DNA of 64,000 nt from JBCFAY01 sp038562375 (GTDB lineage: Bacteria > Bacillota > Clostridia > Christensenellales > CAG-138). A model generated the notes under the pieces. It saw only the letters and a list, made by a program, of their open reading frames with translations. It was not told where the DNA came from and made no database searches. The stretch spans positions 1 through 64,000 of the forward strand of contig JBCFAY010000017.1 in assembly GCA_038562375.1 (NCBI GenBank), given 5' to 3'. How positions within the stretch are numbered: the stretch's first letter is position 1; the number at the start of each line of letters is the position of its first letter. The position numbers and the translations under genes were made by a program. Positions 34,890 to 43,093 of this stretch are shown one piece after another.

Positions 34890-36364
34890 ACATGTTCAAA
34901 ACGCTGTTCTCGCGGATGCTGACAACCTATCTCGCGGTCATCCTCGGCATATTGCTTTTGCTTGGGATCACGGTCGCGACCATGTTCAGGAACCAGTATA
35001 CGACGGAACAGGAGAAAGAACTGCGCCGTGAGGCGGAAGAGATCAACAGCATCTTGGTGAACGTATATGTCTACCCGGAGAAAAGGCCCGTCGCCGCGGA
35101 GGAACTGCGCATCATCGCCCGCAAATACGACGGCCTGATTCAGGTCGTCGATGCGAACAACGCCAAGATGTCGTTCATGTACGCCGGCTCCGAGGATCAG
35201 TGGGCGGTCGTCGACGGCGTGGACATCTCGCAGCTTGCCGCCTCGATCATCGACGGCACCGCAGGGGCCGCGATCATCACCGACCTCTATCAGGGCATGA
35301 CGGATTTTCCGATCATGTCGTACGCAAGACCCGTTATCAACAACAATAACGAGTATGAGGGCGCGATATTCTTCCATGTGAATATGAGCACGGTCAACGA
35401 GTCGATCCGCCAGGTGTATCTCGACGTCATGCTTTCTTCATGCATCGCGATCATACTGGCGATTCTTGTTGTTTCGTATATCACGGGGAGAATCACAAAG
35501 CCCGTCATCAACATGAACCGCATCGTAAAGAGGTATTCTGCGGGCGACTTTGACATGCGCATCCCCGTGGAAACCTCCGATGAAATCGGCCAGCTTGCCG
35601 CAAGCTTCAACGTCATGGCGGATGAACTCAACAACCTTGAGGGGGCACGAAGGAGCTTCGTTGCGAACGTTTCGCACGAGCTTCGTTCGCCTTTGACGTC
35701 CATGCGCGGCTTCCTCGAGGCGATGCAGGACGGAACTATCCCGGAAGCGGAGCATTCGAAGTATCTCGACATCGTCATCGCGGAAAACCGGCGTATGTCG
35801 GGCATGGTCAACGACCTTTTGGATCTTGCGCGCATAGAATCCGGGCAGGTCATCATCAAGCCCGAGGTATTCGATATCAACGAGCTGATCCGGCGTACGC
35901 TCATAACATTTGAAGCGCGCATCGGGCAAAAGCATCTTGAAGTGATTGTGGATTTCGGCGAGCGCACATGCTTTGTCAAAGCCGATCCCTCGCAGATCGC
36001 GCAGGTGCTCCGCAACCTGATCGATAACGCGATAAAGTTTTCGCCCGAAAGGGGAACGCTCACGCTTGGAACGCACACGGAAAGGCGGCAGGTCAGCGTT
36101 ATGGTGGCCGATTCGGGCTGCGGAATCGAAAAAAGCGATCTCGAGCATATATTCGAGCGATTCTATAAAGCGGAAAAGGCGCATACTCCCAAAGGAGGAA
36201 GCGGCACGGGGCTGGGATTGTCGATCGCCAAGAGGATCATCGACCAGCATCAGCAGTCCATTCGGGTAGAAAGCGCGCCGGGCGAAGGGACGACGTTCAT
36301 CTTTACGCTACAGCGCGTTCAGGAACCCGTGCGCGCAAAAAAACCGCACCCGCCTGAAGTTTGA
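34886..36364 (+). CDS. Membrane sensor histidine kinase
   Basis: A 492-residue kinase. One helix near 12-34, an extracytoplasmic sensor of about 145 residues, a second helix near 180-200, a HAMP linker (about 200-252), the H-box SHELRSPLTS with His264, the N-box NLIDNAIKFS, and the G-boxes DSGCGI and GTGLGLSIAKRI. The layout is that of WalK/ResE/PhoR-like kinases without PAS. It partners with the overlapping regulator; the next gene, an HtrA protease, is a plausible envelope-stress target but has its own promoter. Confidence 0.92.
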   Translation: MNMFKTLFSRMLTTYLAVILGILLLLGITVATMFRNQYTTEQEKELRREAEEINSILVNVYVYPEKRPVAAEELRIIARKYDGLIQVVDANNAKMSFMYAGSEDQWAVVDGVDISQLAASIIDGTAGAAIITDLYQGMTDFPIMSYARPVINNNNEYEGAIFFHVNMSTVNESIRQVYLDVMLSSCIAIILAILVVSYITGRITKPVINMNRIVKRYSAGDFDMRIPVETSDEIGQLAASFNVMADELNNLEGARRSFVANVSHELRSPLTSMRGFLEAMQDGTIPEAEHSKYLDIVIAENRRMSGMVNDLLDLARIESGQVIIKPEVFDINELIRRTLITFEARIGQKHLEVIVDFGERTCFVKADPSQIAQVLRNLIDNAIKFSPERGTLTLGTHTERRQVSVMVADSGCGIEKSDLEHIFERFYKAEKAHTPKGGSGTGLGLSIAKRIIDQHQQSIRVESAPGEGTTFIFTLQRVQEPVRAKKPHPPEV

Positions 36365-36617
36365 GCATCGCGCGCCGATGGGAACATACTCTGGAAAGCG
36401 CATGGCGCATGAGTGCTTGTCGGCGCAACCTGATAGGTCTAGCCTAGCAGGCTCCGCCGCGCCACAATGCGCCTCGTATACGAGATGCTGCTGCATGATT
36501 TGTTTTAGCGTCAAGGCGAAGAAGGAAGCCTAAAGGGGATGCTCCATGCCGACGTCAGCGCGGAACCGCCCGAATATGCCGTTTGAGCATGTTCGGATCA
36601 ATGCGCAACGCTTATGC

Positions 36618-36646
36618 TTGCGCGGCGACGCAGGAAGAATTATACT
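36618..36646 (+). promoter_or_regulatory. Possible promoter for the HtrA gene
   Basis: TTGCGC (36618-36623), 17 nt, TATACT (36641-36646), 57 nt before the ATG. The rest of the gap 36365-36702 shows nothing I can name. Confidence 0.45.
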
Positions 36647-36702
36647 GATTTTGTTAGGGCAACTCTCTGCCTTATTGACCGTCTGCATAGAAGGAGGACG
36701 AA

Positions 36703-37989
36703 ATGGACTATAAGGACTATTACGAACACCCGGATTTTTACGGCGAGCCTCGGCCTCCGAAAAAACGGAGCAATTTTGGGGCGTTTGTCGTTACGGCTAT
36801 ATTGTTCATGGCGATCGGCGCGCTTTTGATGCAGATGGTCTCAAATAATATTGGAAAACAACCTCCTGTACCGTCGCCGACTTCTTCCGCCGCCGAAACG
36901 CTGCCTACGGCTACGCCGGCCATGCAGGCGCCAACGCCGCTGCCCGGCGAGCGCACCCTGCCCGAGTTTGACGGCAAATCGCCCGCCGTGAGCGATACCT
37001 TCAACCCGATCCCGGATATCGTTGAGGCTTGCACCAAAGGGGTCGTAGGAGTCATCAACTATACGAGCAGCTCCTTGAAGGATTACGAGGTAGAGCAGGG
37101 CGGCGGCAGCGGATTTGTGATATCGAGTGAAGGCTACATCATCACCAACGCGCATGTCGTCGAGGGCGCGACAAGCATCGGCGTAGTGCTTCACGACGGC
37201 ACCGAGGTCAAAGCGCGCATATTGGGCGTTGACGCCACAGCGGATCTTGCGGCTCTCAAGATCGATAAAACCGGGCTGACCGCGCTTAAGGCCGGGGATT
37301 CCGATAAGACCCGTGTCGGGGAATTCACCATTGCGATCGGCGACCCTACCGGCCGCCAGCTTTCGAACACGACCACGTTCGGCATCATCAGCGCCGTCAA
37401 CCGGCCGGTCAATATCGATGGGCGCACGAGCAATTACATCCAGACGGACGCCGCGATCAATCCGGGCAATTCCGGCGGCCCTCTGCTCAACATGAACGGC
37501 GAGGTCATCGGGATTACCTCCGTGAAGACTGTGTCGGCGGGCTATGACGAATTCGGCAACATCATCTCTGCCGAGGGGCTTGGGTTCGCCATCCCCATCA
37601 GCGACGCGATGCCGGTCATTCAGCAGCTTATTACCAAGGGTTTTGTCCAGCGCCCCGGCATCGGGGTATCCGTCGTTCAACCGTCGGCACTGGAAATTGA
37701 GGAGTGGGGAATCCCCAAAGGCATCATCGTCTATTCCGTCACCAAGGACGGCCCCGCGCACAAAGCCGGCCTGCAGAAATACGACGTCATCGTATCCTGC
37801 AATGGAACGCCGACCGTTGATCGGGATGAATTTGTCAAGATGGTGCAGGGCATGAAAGTCGGCGACAGCATGACGATCAAATACTGGCGCGACGAAAAGT
37901 ACTATGAATGCACCGTGGTCGTAGGCGACCTGAACAGCATGGGATCCGAGCTTGTCGAGCAGGGCACGGTGGAAGGCTTTGGCTGGTAG
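36703..37989 (+). CDS. HtrA/DegP-like serine protease with PDZ domain
   Basis: A 428-residue membrane-anchored protease. A cytoplasmic head of about 25 residues is followed by one helix (about 26-47), a Pro/Thr/Ala-rich linker, then a trypsin-like domain with His151 (TNAHVV), Asp181 (TADLAAL) and Ser257 (PGNSGGPL), and a single PDZ domain (about 320-415). It degrades or refolds misfolded envelope proteins. ATG has AAGGAGG upstream. It follows a two-component system; a link is inferred from position only. Confidence 0.93.
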   Translation: MDYKDYYEHPDFYGEPRPPKKRSNFGAFVVTAILFMAIGALLMQMVSNNIGKQPPVPSPTSSAAETLPTATPAMQAPTPLPGERTLPEFDGKSPAVSDTFNPIPDIVEACTKGVVGVINYTSSSLKDYEVEQGGGSGFVISSEGYIITNAHVVEGATSIGVVLHDGTEVKARILGVDATADLAALKIDKTGLTALKAGDSDKTRVGEFTIAIGDPTGRQLSNTTTFGIISAVNRPVNIDGRTSNYIQTDAAINPGNSGGPLLNMNGEVIGITSVKTVSAGYDEFGNIISAEGLGFAIPISDAMPVIQQLITKGFVQRPGIGVSVVQPSALEIEEWGIPKGIIVYSVTKDGPAHKAGLQKYDVIVSCNGTPTVDRDEFVKMVQGMKVGDSMTIKYWRDEKYYECTVVVGDLNSMGSELVEQGTVEGFGW

Positions 37990-38058
37990 GCAAGGGACAC
38001 CCGAGCAGGAAGTCTTGGGTCGGACGAATTTTGTGCGAATAGTTTTTAAGCATAACGG

Positions 38059-38086
38059 AGCGGACGCCCAAAGGGCGTCCGCTTTA
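38059..38086. terminator. Bidirectional terminator between HtrA and butyrate kinase genes
   Basis: Perfect 11-bp stem (38059-38069 with 38073-38083), 3-nt loop. It lies between two convergent genes and can serve both. Confidence 0.65.
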
Positions 38087-38110
38087 TCGCTTCGCAACGT
38101 CTTCGCTTCG

Positions 38111-39211
38111 TCATCGTCCGCCCTGATAGCCCTTGCTCGTTTCCTCTCCGCGCAGCACGCGCAGCGCGCCTTCCGCCAGCGCTCTTAGTTCATCCTCACC
38201 CGGATAAACCTTGATGGGAGCTATGAGGCTGACCCGGTTTTTGATCGCGCCCGTGAATCGGGTGGAATAGGCGAGACCGCCCGTCAATATGATCGCGTCG
38301 ACGCGCCCGTCGAGCACCGCGTACATCGCGCCGATTTCCTTGGCGACCTGATACGCCATGGATTCGACGACCAGCGCGGCAAAATCGTCGCCTTCCTTGA
38401 TCAGCTTTTCGACCTTGATCAGATCGTTGGTGCCAAGGTAGGCCATCATGCCGCCGTGGCGCGTCACCCTGTCGAGCATCTGCTTCTGGGTATACGCTCC
38501 GGAATAGCACATCCGAATCAGCTGTTCAACCGGCAGGCCGCCGCTTCTCTCGGCGGAGAACGGCCCTTCGCCGCCAAGTCCGTCGTTGACGTCGATCACG
38601 CGGCCGTAGCGGTGCGCGCCCACCGTGATCCCGCCGCCCATATGGGCGACGATAAATCTGCAGTTTTCATAAATGCTTCCAAGGTCGGCGGCGCATCGCC
38701 GGGCGACGGCCTTTTGATTGAGCGCGTGGAACACGCAGCGGCGCTCGATCCCCGGCATTCCGGTCAGGCGCGCGTTCTGATCGAGCTCGTCCACGACCAC
38801 CGGGTCTACGACATATGCCGGAACGCCGTACTTCTCGCCGATCTCGGCCGCTATGATGCCGCCCAATGCGGAAGCATGTGTCGCGGCGCTTGAATAGGTC
38901 AAATCGCGAAGCATCTGCTCGTTGACGCGGTAGACGCCGCTGTCGATCGGTTCCGTGATGCCGCCGCGGCCTACGATCGCGTCAAACCCGGCGGGATCGA
39001 CGCCGTTTTCCTCGAGCATCCGCTCGATGATCTGCATACGCAGCCCCTTTTGATCGACGATGGAATCGAACTGGTCGATTTCTGCCTTCGGATGGCGTAT
39101 TACACGCTGGATGACCGCCTGATCGTTGTGAAACACGCCGAGCTTCGTGGATGTCGATCCGGGGTTGATCGCCAATAAGCGATAGACTTTTTCCTTATCA
39201 GGCATGTTCAT
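38111..39211 (-). CDS. buk: Butyrate kinase
   Basis: Makes ATP and butyrate from butyryl phosphate, or works on branched short-chain acids. The 366-residue ASKHA kinase has INPGSTSTKLGV at the N-terminus, GRGG (about 81-84), VDPVVVDE, HMGGGITVGAH (about 195-205) and the C-terminal TGGLAYS. It overlaps the AHAS small-subunit gene by 4 nt. No phosphotransbutyrylase gene lies beside it. The pairing with a branched-chain regulatory subunit suggests isobutyrate/isovalerate-type use, but this is inference. ATG 39205 is an alternative start. Confidence 0.92.
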   Translation of the reverse strand: MNMPDKEKVYRLLAINPGSTSTKLGVFHNDQAVIQRVIRHPKAEIDQFDSIVDQKGLRMQIIERMLEENGVDPAGFDAIVGRGGITEPIDSGVYRVNEQMLRDLTYSSAATHASALGGIIAAEIGEKYGVPAYVVDPVVVDELDQNARLTGMPGIERRCVFHALNQKAVARRCAADLGSIYENCRFIVAHMGGGITVGAHRYGRVIDVNDGLGGEGPFSAERSGGLPVEQLIRMCYSGAYTQKQMLDRVTRHGGMMAYLGTNDLIKVEKLIKEGDDFAALVVESMAYQVAKEIGAMYAVLDGRVDAIILTGGLAYSTRFTGAIKNRVSLIAPIKVYPGEDELRALAEGALRVLRGEETSKGYQGGR

Positions 39212-39690
39212 TCCCTCTTCTCCAGTGTGATCGCGCCCGTCCGAGCGGCCTCGACCCTGCCGAGCGTACCCAACTCATCGATGTATTCGCTGAGCTCTTC
39301 GGGGCTTGCCGAAACTTCAAACAGGCGCGTGTTATCGAACGATTCGAGCGGGCGGACGCCGTAACGGGCGTTGAGCGCCTCGCATTGCGCCCAATCCGCG
39401 TCGGTTACGCGCAGCACCGCCAGTTCCCGGCACACACAGAGCTCAGGATCGTAGGCGGTGACGCTTTTTACACACTGCATCCGTTTGAGCTTGAACAATA
39501 CGCCCGGCAGCGTCATATCGAAGCACTCGATGGAAAGCGTTATGCGTGAAATGCTTGGATCCGTGGTTTCCGCGACCGCAAGGCTTCGGATGTTCCATCC
39601 TTCCCGGCGTATCTGCGAGCTTACGCGCGTGAGCACGCCGAATTCATTATCCACCAATAACGTCAGTATCGGGCAGATTGGCCGTTGCAT
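39208..39690 (-). CDS. ilvN: Acetolactate synthase small (regulatory) subunit-like protein
   Basis: A 160-residue protein with an N-terminal ACT domain, LLVDNEFGVLTRVSSQIRR, then NIRSLAVAETTDPSISRITL, matching the valine-sensing AHAS small subunit, and a C-terminal ferredoxin-like half. The family binds the catalytic subunit IlvB, which is not in this window. ATG 39690 follows GGAGG by 5 nt. It overlaps buk, an unusual partner. Confidence 0.85.
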   Translation of the reverse strand: MQRPICPILTLLVDNEFGVLTRVSSQIRREGWNIRSLAVAETTDPSISRITLSIECFDMTLPGVLFKLKRMQCVKSVTAYDPELCVCRELAVLRVTDADWAQCEALNARYGVRPLESFDNTRLFEVSASPEELSEYIDELGTLGRVEAARTGAITLEKRE

Positions 39691-39792
39691 AGGTTCCTCC
39701 ATCGGATTGAGTTTACGGATATTATACTACAGCGGCTGGGAAAAGTGGGAAGAACATGCTATATTGTTTATAAGAGGCGGGAGGGGTACAGA

Positions 39793-40113
39793 ATGCTCGA
39801 CAATCGATGCGCCCGCATGGGGGTTTTCTGCGTTCGAGGCAGTCCGGGAAAGTGTTTTATCGGGTTTTCCTACAACCTCGAGAGTACGTTTAAACGCCTG
39901 CGTTTTGAACTGAATATGAACGCGTGTTCCTACAAGGCGCTGCAATCGTACTGGAACGCGTGCGGCCCATTGGAGTTTTGCGTGCTGGAAGAGTTCGTTC
40001 CGGAAGAAGGATCGGGCGATGAGCTGGATGCGCGCATTAAAGCGAGGATGTTCACGCTGCAAAAGACGTTCGGGAGCGACGCGGAACTGCTGCAGACGTC
40101 TGTTCAGGCATAA
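39793..40113 (+). CDS. Small GIY-YIG-like protein, degenerate
   Basis: A 106-residue protein resembling short GIY-YIG nuclease family proteins of Clostridia. The GIY site reads GVF and the YIG site reads FIG (MGVFCVRGSPGKCFIGFSYN), followed by the LQSYW.ACGPLEFCVLEEF helix-strand block. The catalytic Tyr of the first motif is Phe and the usual Arg is not clear, so nuclease activity is doubtful. ATG 39793 has GAGGGG 6 nt upstream. It is a single gene with its own terminator. Confidence 0.65.
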   Translation: MLDNRCARMGVFCVRGSPGKCFIGFSYNLESTFKRLRFELNMNACSYKALQSYWNACGPLEFCVLEEFVPEEGSGDELDARIKARMFTLQKTFGSDAELLQTSVQA

Positions 40114-40116
40114 AAG

Positions 40117-40154
40117 AAGAGCTGTGCGAAAGAGAATCGCGCAGCTCTTTTCTT
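40117..40154 (+). terminator. Terminator after the GIY-YIG-like gene
   Basis: A 12-bp stem (40117-40128 with 40138-40149, one G-T pair), 9-nt loop, then TTCTTC. Confidence 0.7.
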
Positions 40155-40262
40155 CGATCGATTTTGGGTATGGCAAAGCGTTTTCCCGAATAACGTTTAT
40201 CCACTTGCGCCCATAGGGAGCGGACTGCCTGTTTCCAAACGCCTGATTCTGCCCGCCTCCTG

Positions 40263-40904
40263 TTAGGAAAGCTTCTCGGGCTCCGGAAGCTCCGGCCCGT
40301 CGATGGTAATGGATTCGATAACGACTTTCTTGCGAGGAGTCTGCCCATCGGCTTTCACGCGTACATTCGCGATAGCGTCGACGACGTCCATTCCATCGGT
40401 CACACGGCCGAATGCCGCATAGTCGCCGTCCAGTTCAGGCTTGTCCTGATGCATGATGAAGAATTGCGAACCTGCGGAATCATAGGAACTCATCGAACGC
40501 GCCATCGATATGACGCCGCGTTCATGCAGGAGATCATTCTCAACCCCGTTTGAGGAAAACTCGCCTTTGATGCAATAGCCGGGGCCGCCGGTGCCGTCGC
40601 CGTTCGGATCGCCGCCCTGAATCATAAAGTCCTTCATGATCCGGTGGAACGTCAATCCGTCATAAAAACCGGAACGCGCGAGCGCTACGAAATTATAGAC
40701 GGTCTGAGGAGCGATATCGGGATACAGCTCCAGATCGATCTTGCCGTAGTCCTTGACGGTGATGGTCGCCTTGACCGGATCGCTTGTGCTGATCGGGGCA
40801 AGCTCCTGACCGGTTGCGCTCGGCTGAACGTCATTACCGGCCACGCAGCCGATAAATGCCGCCGCGAGCATTGCGCACAGCGCGAGGATCATGATTCGCT
40901 TCAT
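40263..40904 (-). CDS. Cyclophilin-type peptidyl-prolyl isomerase lipoprotein
   Basis: A 213-residue secreted cyclophilin. The signal peptide ends in a lipobox FIGC (Cys20), so it is membrane-anchored outside the cell. The isomerase core has FHRIMKDFMIQGGDPNGDGTGGPGY split over about 85-112, ARSMSSYDSAGSQFFIM and the DYAAFGRVTDGMDVV block, with the catalytic Arg in FHRI. It overlaps the FAD oxidoreductase by 4 nt. It helps fold exported proteins. Confidence 0.92.
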   Translation of the reverse strand: MKRIMILALCAMLAAAFIGCVAGNDVQPSATGQELAPISTSDPVKATITVKDYGKIDLELYPDIAPQTVYNFVALARSGFYDGLTFHRIMKDFMIQGGDPNGDGTGGPGYCIKGEFSSNGVENDLLHERGVISMARSMSSYDSAGSQFFIMHQDKPELDGDYAAFGRVTDGMDVVDAIANVRVKADGQTPRKKVVIESITIDGPELPEPEKLS

Positions 40905-42325
40905 TTGCTTTCCTCCTTTTGCCGGATGTCCCGTGCGACGACGACGCCCGTGACGCTCGCCTGCATCAGGCCGCGCGTAATGCCCGCGCCGTCGCCGATC
41001 GCATAGAGTCCCGGGATTGCCGTCGAGAACGATTCGCTCACCGCGACCTTGCAGGAATAGAATTTGACCTCAACGCCGTAGAGCAGCGTGTTCTTTGAAT
41101 ACAGGCCCGGCGCGATCTTATCGAACGCCCGAAGGGATTCGATGATGCTCGTCAGGTGGCGGTGAGGCAGCACGAACGAGAGGTCGCCCGGCACGGCCGT
41201 AGTGAGCGTGGGGATGACCGTCGATTTATTCAAACGGGAGGTGTCGGTCCTGCGCCCGCGCAGTAGATCGCCCAGTCGCTGTACCATGATGCCTCCGCCC
41301 GTGAGCATGTTCCCAAGGCGCGCGATGTAGTTGCCGTACGCGATCGGCTCGCGGAACGGCTGCGTGAAGCGCGAGGAAACCAGCATGGCGAAATTGGTAT
41401 TTTCCGTCCTAAGCGCAGGATCGTGATAGCTGTGGCCGTTCACGACCGCGATGCCGCCGTCGTAATGCTCTTCGCTCACGATGCCGCCGGGGTTCATGCA
41501 GAACGTGCGCACCTTGCTCTCGAACGTATCCGAGTAATAGACCATCTTTGCCTCATAGAGATGGCGGGTGAGGTGATCCATAACGGAATTGGGCACTTCA
41601 ACGCGCACGCCGATATCGACTTCGTTGTTTGTGGTCGCAAGCCCAAGCCGTTCGGATTCGGCGCTGAGCCATTCCGCGCCGCCGCGGCCGGGCGCGAGAA
41701 CAACGTAAGGCGCATAGGCGGTATGCTCCTGACCGTCCTTCAGATACGTAACGCCGCTCGCCCGACCGTCGCTTTGCTCGATGCGAAGGGCCGTTGCGCA
41801 CTCCAAAAAAGTAAAGCCTTCGATCGCGATCAGATGCTCATACATGTTCTCGAGCGTAACGGCGGAATACTCGGTGCCCATATGGCGCACCGGGCAGCGC
41901 ACCAGATGAATGTTATGCTTGCTGCACTCGTATGCGATCTCGCTGACCTTGGGATCACCCCGGCCGTGAACGGTGGGGGGCGCGCCGAAACGCGTATAGA
42001 TTCCGTCGGCATAATCGATCAGCTCCTGCGCTTTGGAGGGGCTCATATAGTCGGTAATATTGCCCCCGACTTCATGGGAGAGCGAAAGCTTCCCGTCGGA
42101 GAATGCGCCGGCGCCCGCCCAGCCGCTCATGATCGCGCAAGGCTTGCAGTTGACGCATTTGCCCGTGATCCGTGCGGGGCATTTGCGGTTTTTTAACGCG
42201 CGGCCGGAATCCAGAAGCAACACCTTGCTTTCCGGCGTGTGATCGAGCAGTTCAAGAGCGGTGAATATTCCCGCCGGGCCCGCGCCCACGATGATGACAT
42301 CGAAATCCTTCTTCAAATTGACCAC
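40901..42325 (-). CDS. NAD(P)/FAD-dependent oxidoreductase
   Basis: A 474-residue flavoprotein of the COG2509 type. The FAD site DVIIVGAGPAGIFTALELL is near the N-terminus, followed by the cysteine-containing KCVNCKPC (about 56-63), GAGAFSDGKLSLS, and a C-terminal AIGDGAGITRGLMQASVTG. The cysteine group may hold a metal or redox site. The substrate is unknown. The start is GTG 42325 with a weak ribosome site, which makes the exact N-terminus uncertain. Confidence 0.82.
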   Translation of the reverse strand: MVNLKKDFDVIIVGAGPAGIFTALELLDHTPESKVLLLDSGRALKNRKCPARITGKCVNCKPCAIMSGWAGAGAFSDGKLSLSHEVGGNITDYMSPSKAQELIDYADGIYTRFGAPPTVHGRGDPKVSEIAYECSKHNIHLVRCPVRHMGTEYSAVTLENMYEHLIAIEGFTFLECATALRIEQSDGRASGVTYLKDGQEHTAYAPYVVLAPGRGGAEWLSAESERLGLATTNNEVDIGVRVEVPNSVMDHLTRHLYEAKMVYYSDTFESKVRTFCMNPGGIVSEEHYDGGIAVVNGHSYHDPALRTENTNFAMLVSSRFTQPFREPIAYGNYIARLGNMLTGGGIMVQRLGDLLRGRRTDTSRLNKSTVIPTLTTAVPGDLSFVLPHRHLTSIIESLRAFDKIAPGLYSKNTLLYGVEVKFYSCKVAVSESFSTAIPGLYAIGDGAGITRGLMQASVTGVVVARDIRQKEESK

Positions 42326-42367
42326 TCATTTCTCTTGCGTTGTGGTATCGATCCGACACCGCATATC

Positions 42368-42396
42368 ATGATACACAAGATCATTATTAGAGTCAA
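42368..42396 (-). promoter_or_regulatory. Promoter for the FAD oxidoreductase-cyclophilin pair
   Basis: On the minus strand TTGACT (42391-42396), 17 nt, TATCAT (42368-42373), 43 nt before the GTG. Confidence 0.55.
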
Positions 42397-42612
42397 TAAT
42401 AAATCCAAAATGCATAACGAACCATTATGAAGGAGCGCCTTGCCATTCCTGCATCGAACAGCCGGCCAAAGTTTCTGCTTGGCGTTTTCGCTCCAGCGAT
42501 GCCGTTGATCATGATAGAATACGAGGATGATGATAAAATGGTTTCTGCGTCGGGACTATTCGTACCGGCGCCATCGGATCGACGCGAAACACTTGAAGAT
42601 AGAAGGATATAA

Positions 42613-42651
42613 AGGTCGAAGGGCTGCCCGTTCGGGGCAGCCCTTCGACCT
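42613..42651 (-). terminator. Terminator of RNase P RNA
   Basis: A 17-bp perfect stem (42613-42629 with 42635-42651) with a 5-nt loop; on the minus strand it runs into TTTATAT. It begins exactly at the 3' end of rnpB. Confidence 0.75.
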
Positions 42652-42988
42652 GCGAGCAAGCCATAAGCCGAGTTCTGTCGTGTGTGACCATCTATCTAGG
42701 CATACGGTTACCAGTATGCTCAAGCGATTACCAGGAGCGTGACGGGCCGCCATTAAATGCTCCCATTCCAATCTTGCACCAGGTGGGGTTTACAGAGCGG
42801 ACAAGTCGCCATGCCGCTGGTGAGCTCTTACCTCGCCTTTCCATCCTTACATCGACGTGCAATGCGGTATATTTCTGTTGCACTTTCCTTGGAGTCGCCT
42901 CCACCGGGTATTACCCGGCACCCTGCCCTATGGAGCTCGGACTTTCCTCATGCAGACAAAGCAGCATGCGGCCACCTGTCTTACTCGC
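42652..42988 (-). ncRNA. rnpB: RNase P RNA
   Basis: The catalytic RNA that removes 5' leaders from tRNA precursors. On the minus strand it holds the universal GAGGAAAGTCCG (42938-42949) and ACAGAACTCGGCTTATGG (42661-42678). The ends GCGAGTAAG (42980-42988) and CTTGCTCGC (42652-42660) pair as helix P1. The length of about 337 nt fits the family. A promoter is placed so that transcription would start within a base or two of 42988. Confidence 0.95.
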
Positions 42989-42995
42989 ATCTGCT

Positions 42996-43024
42996 ATTTT
43001 ACACATGCTTTGTCGATCGGTCAA
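42996..43024 (-). promoter_or_regulatory. Promoter of rnpB
   Basis: On the minus strand TTGACC (43019-43024), 17 nt, TAAAAT (42996-43001); a start 7 nt on falls at about 42989, the predicted RNA 5' end. Confidence 0.75.
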
Positions 43025-43030
43025 CCCCGT

Positions 43031-43058
43031 TTGATTGATTGCCAGGATTCGGTATGAT
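43031..43058 (+). promoter_or_regulatory. Possible promoter for rmuC
   Basis: TTGATT (43031-43036), 16 nt, TATGAT (43053-43058), divergent from the rnpB promoter. Confidence 0.4.
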
Positions 43059-43093
43059 AAAATACAAATGTAATTACTTCCAAAGGAGTCGGC

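Noticed and set aside
36841..38097. 418-codon minus-strand frame opposite the HtrA gene
   Set aside because: The HtrA catalytic triad is intact on the plus strand; the antisense product has no recognisable domain.
42427..42612. 61-codon frame between the FAD gene and rnpB
   Set aside because: It has no convincing ribosome site or promoter and lies between two minus-strand transcripts.
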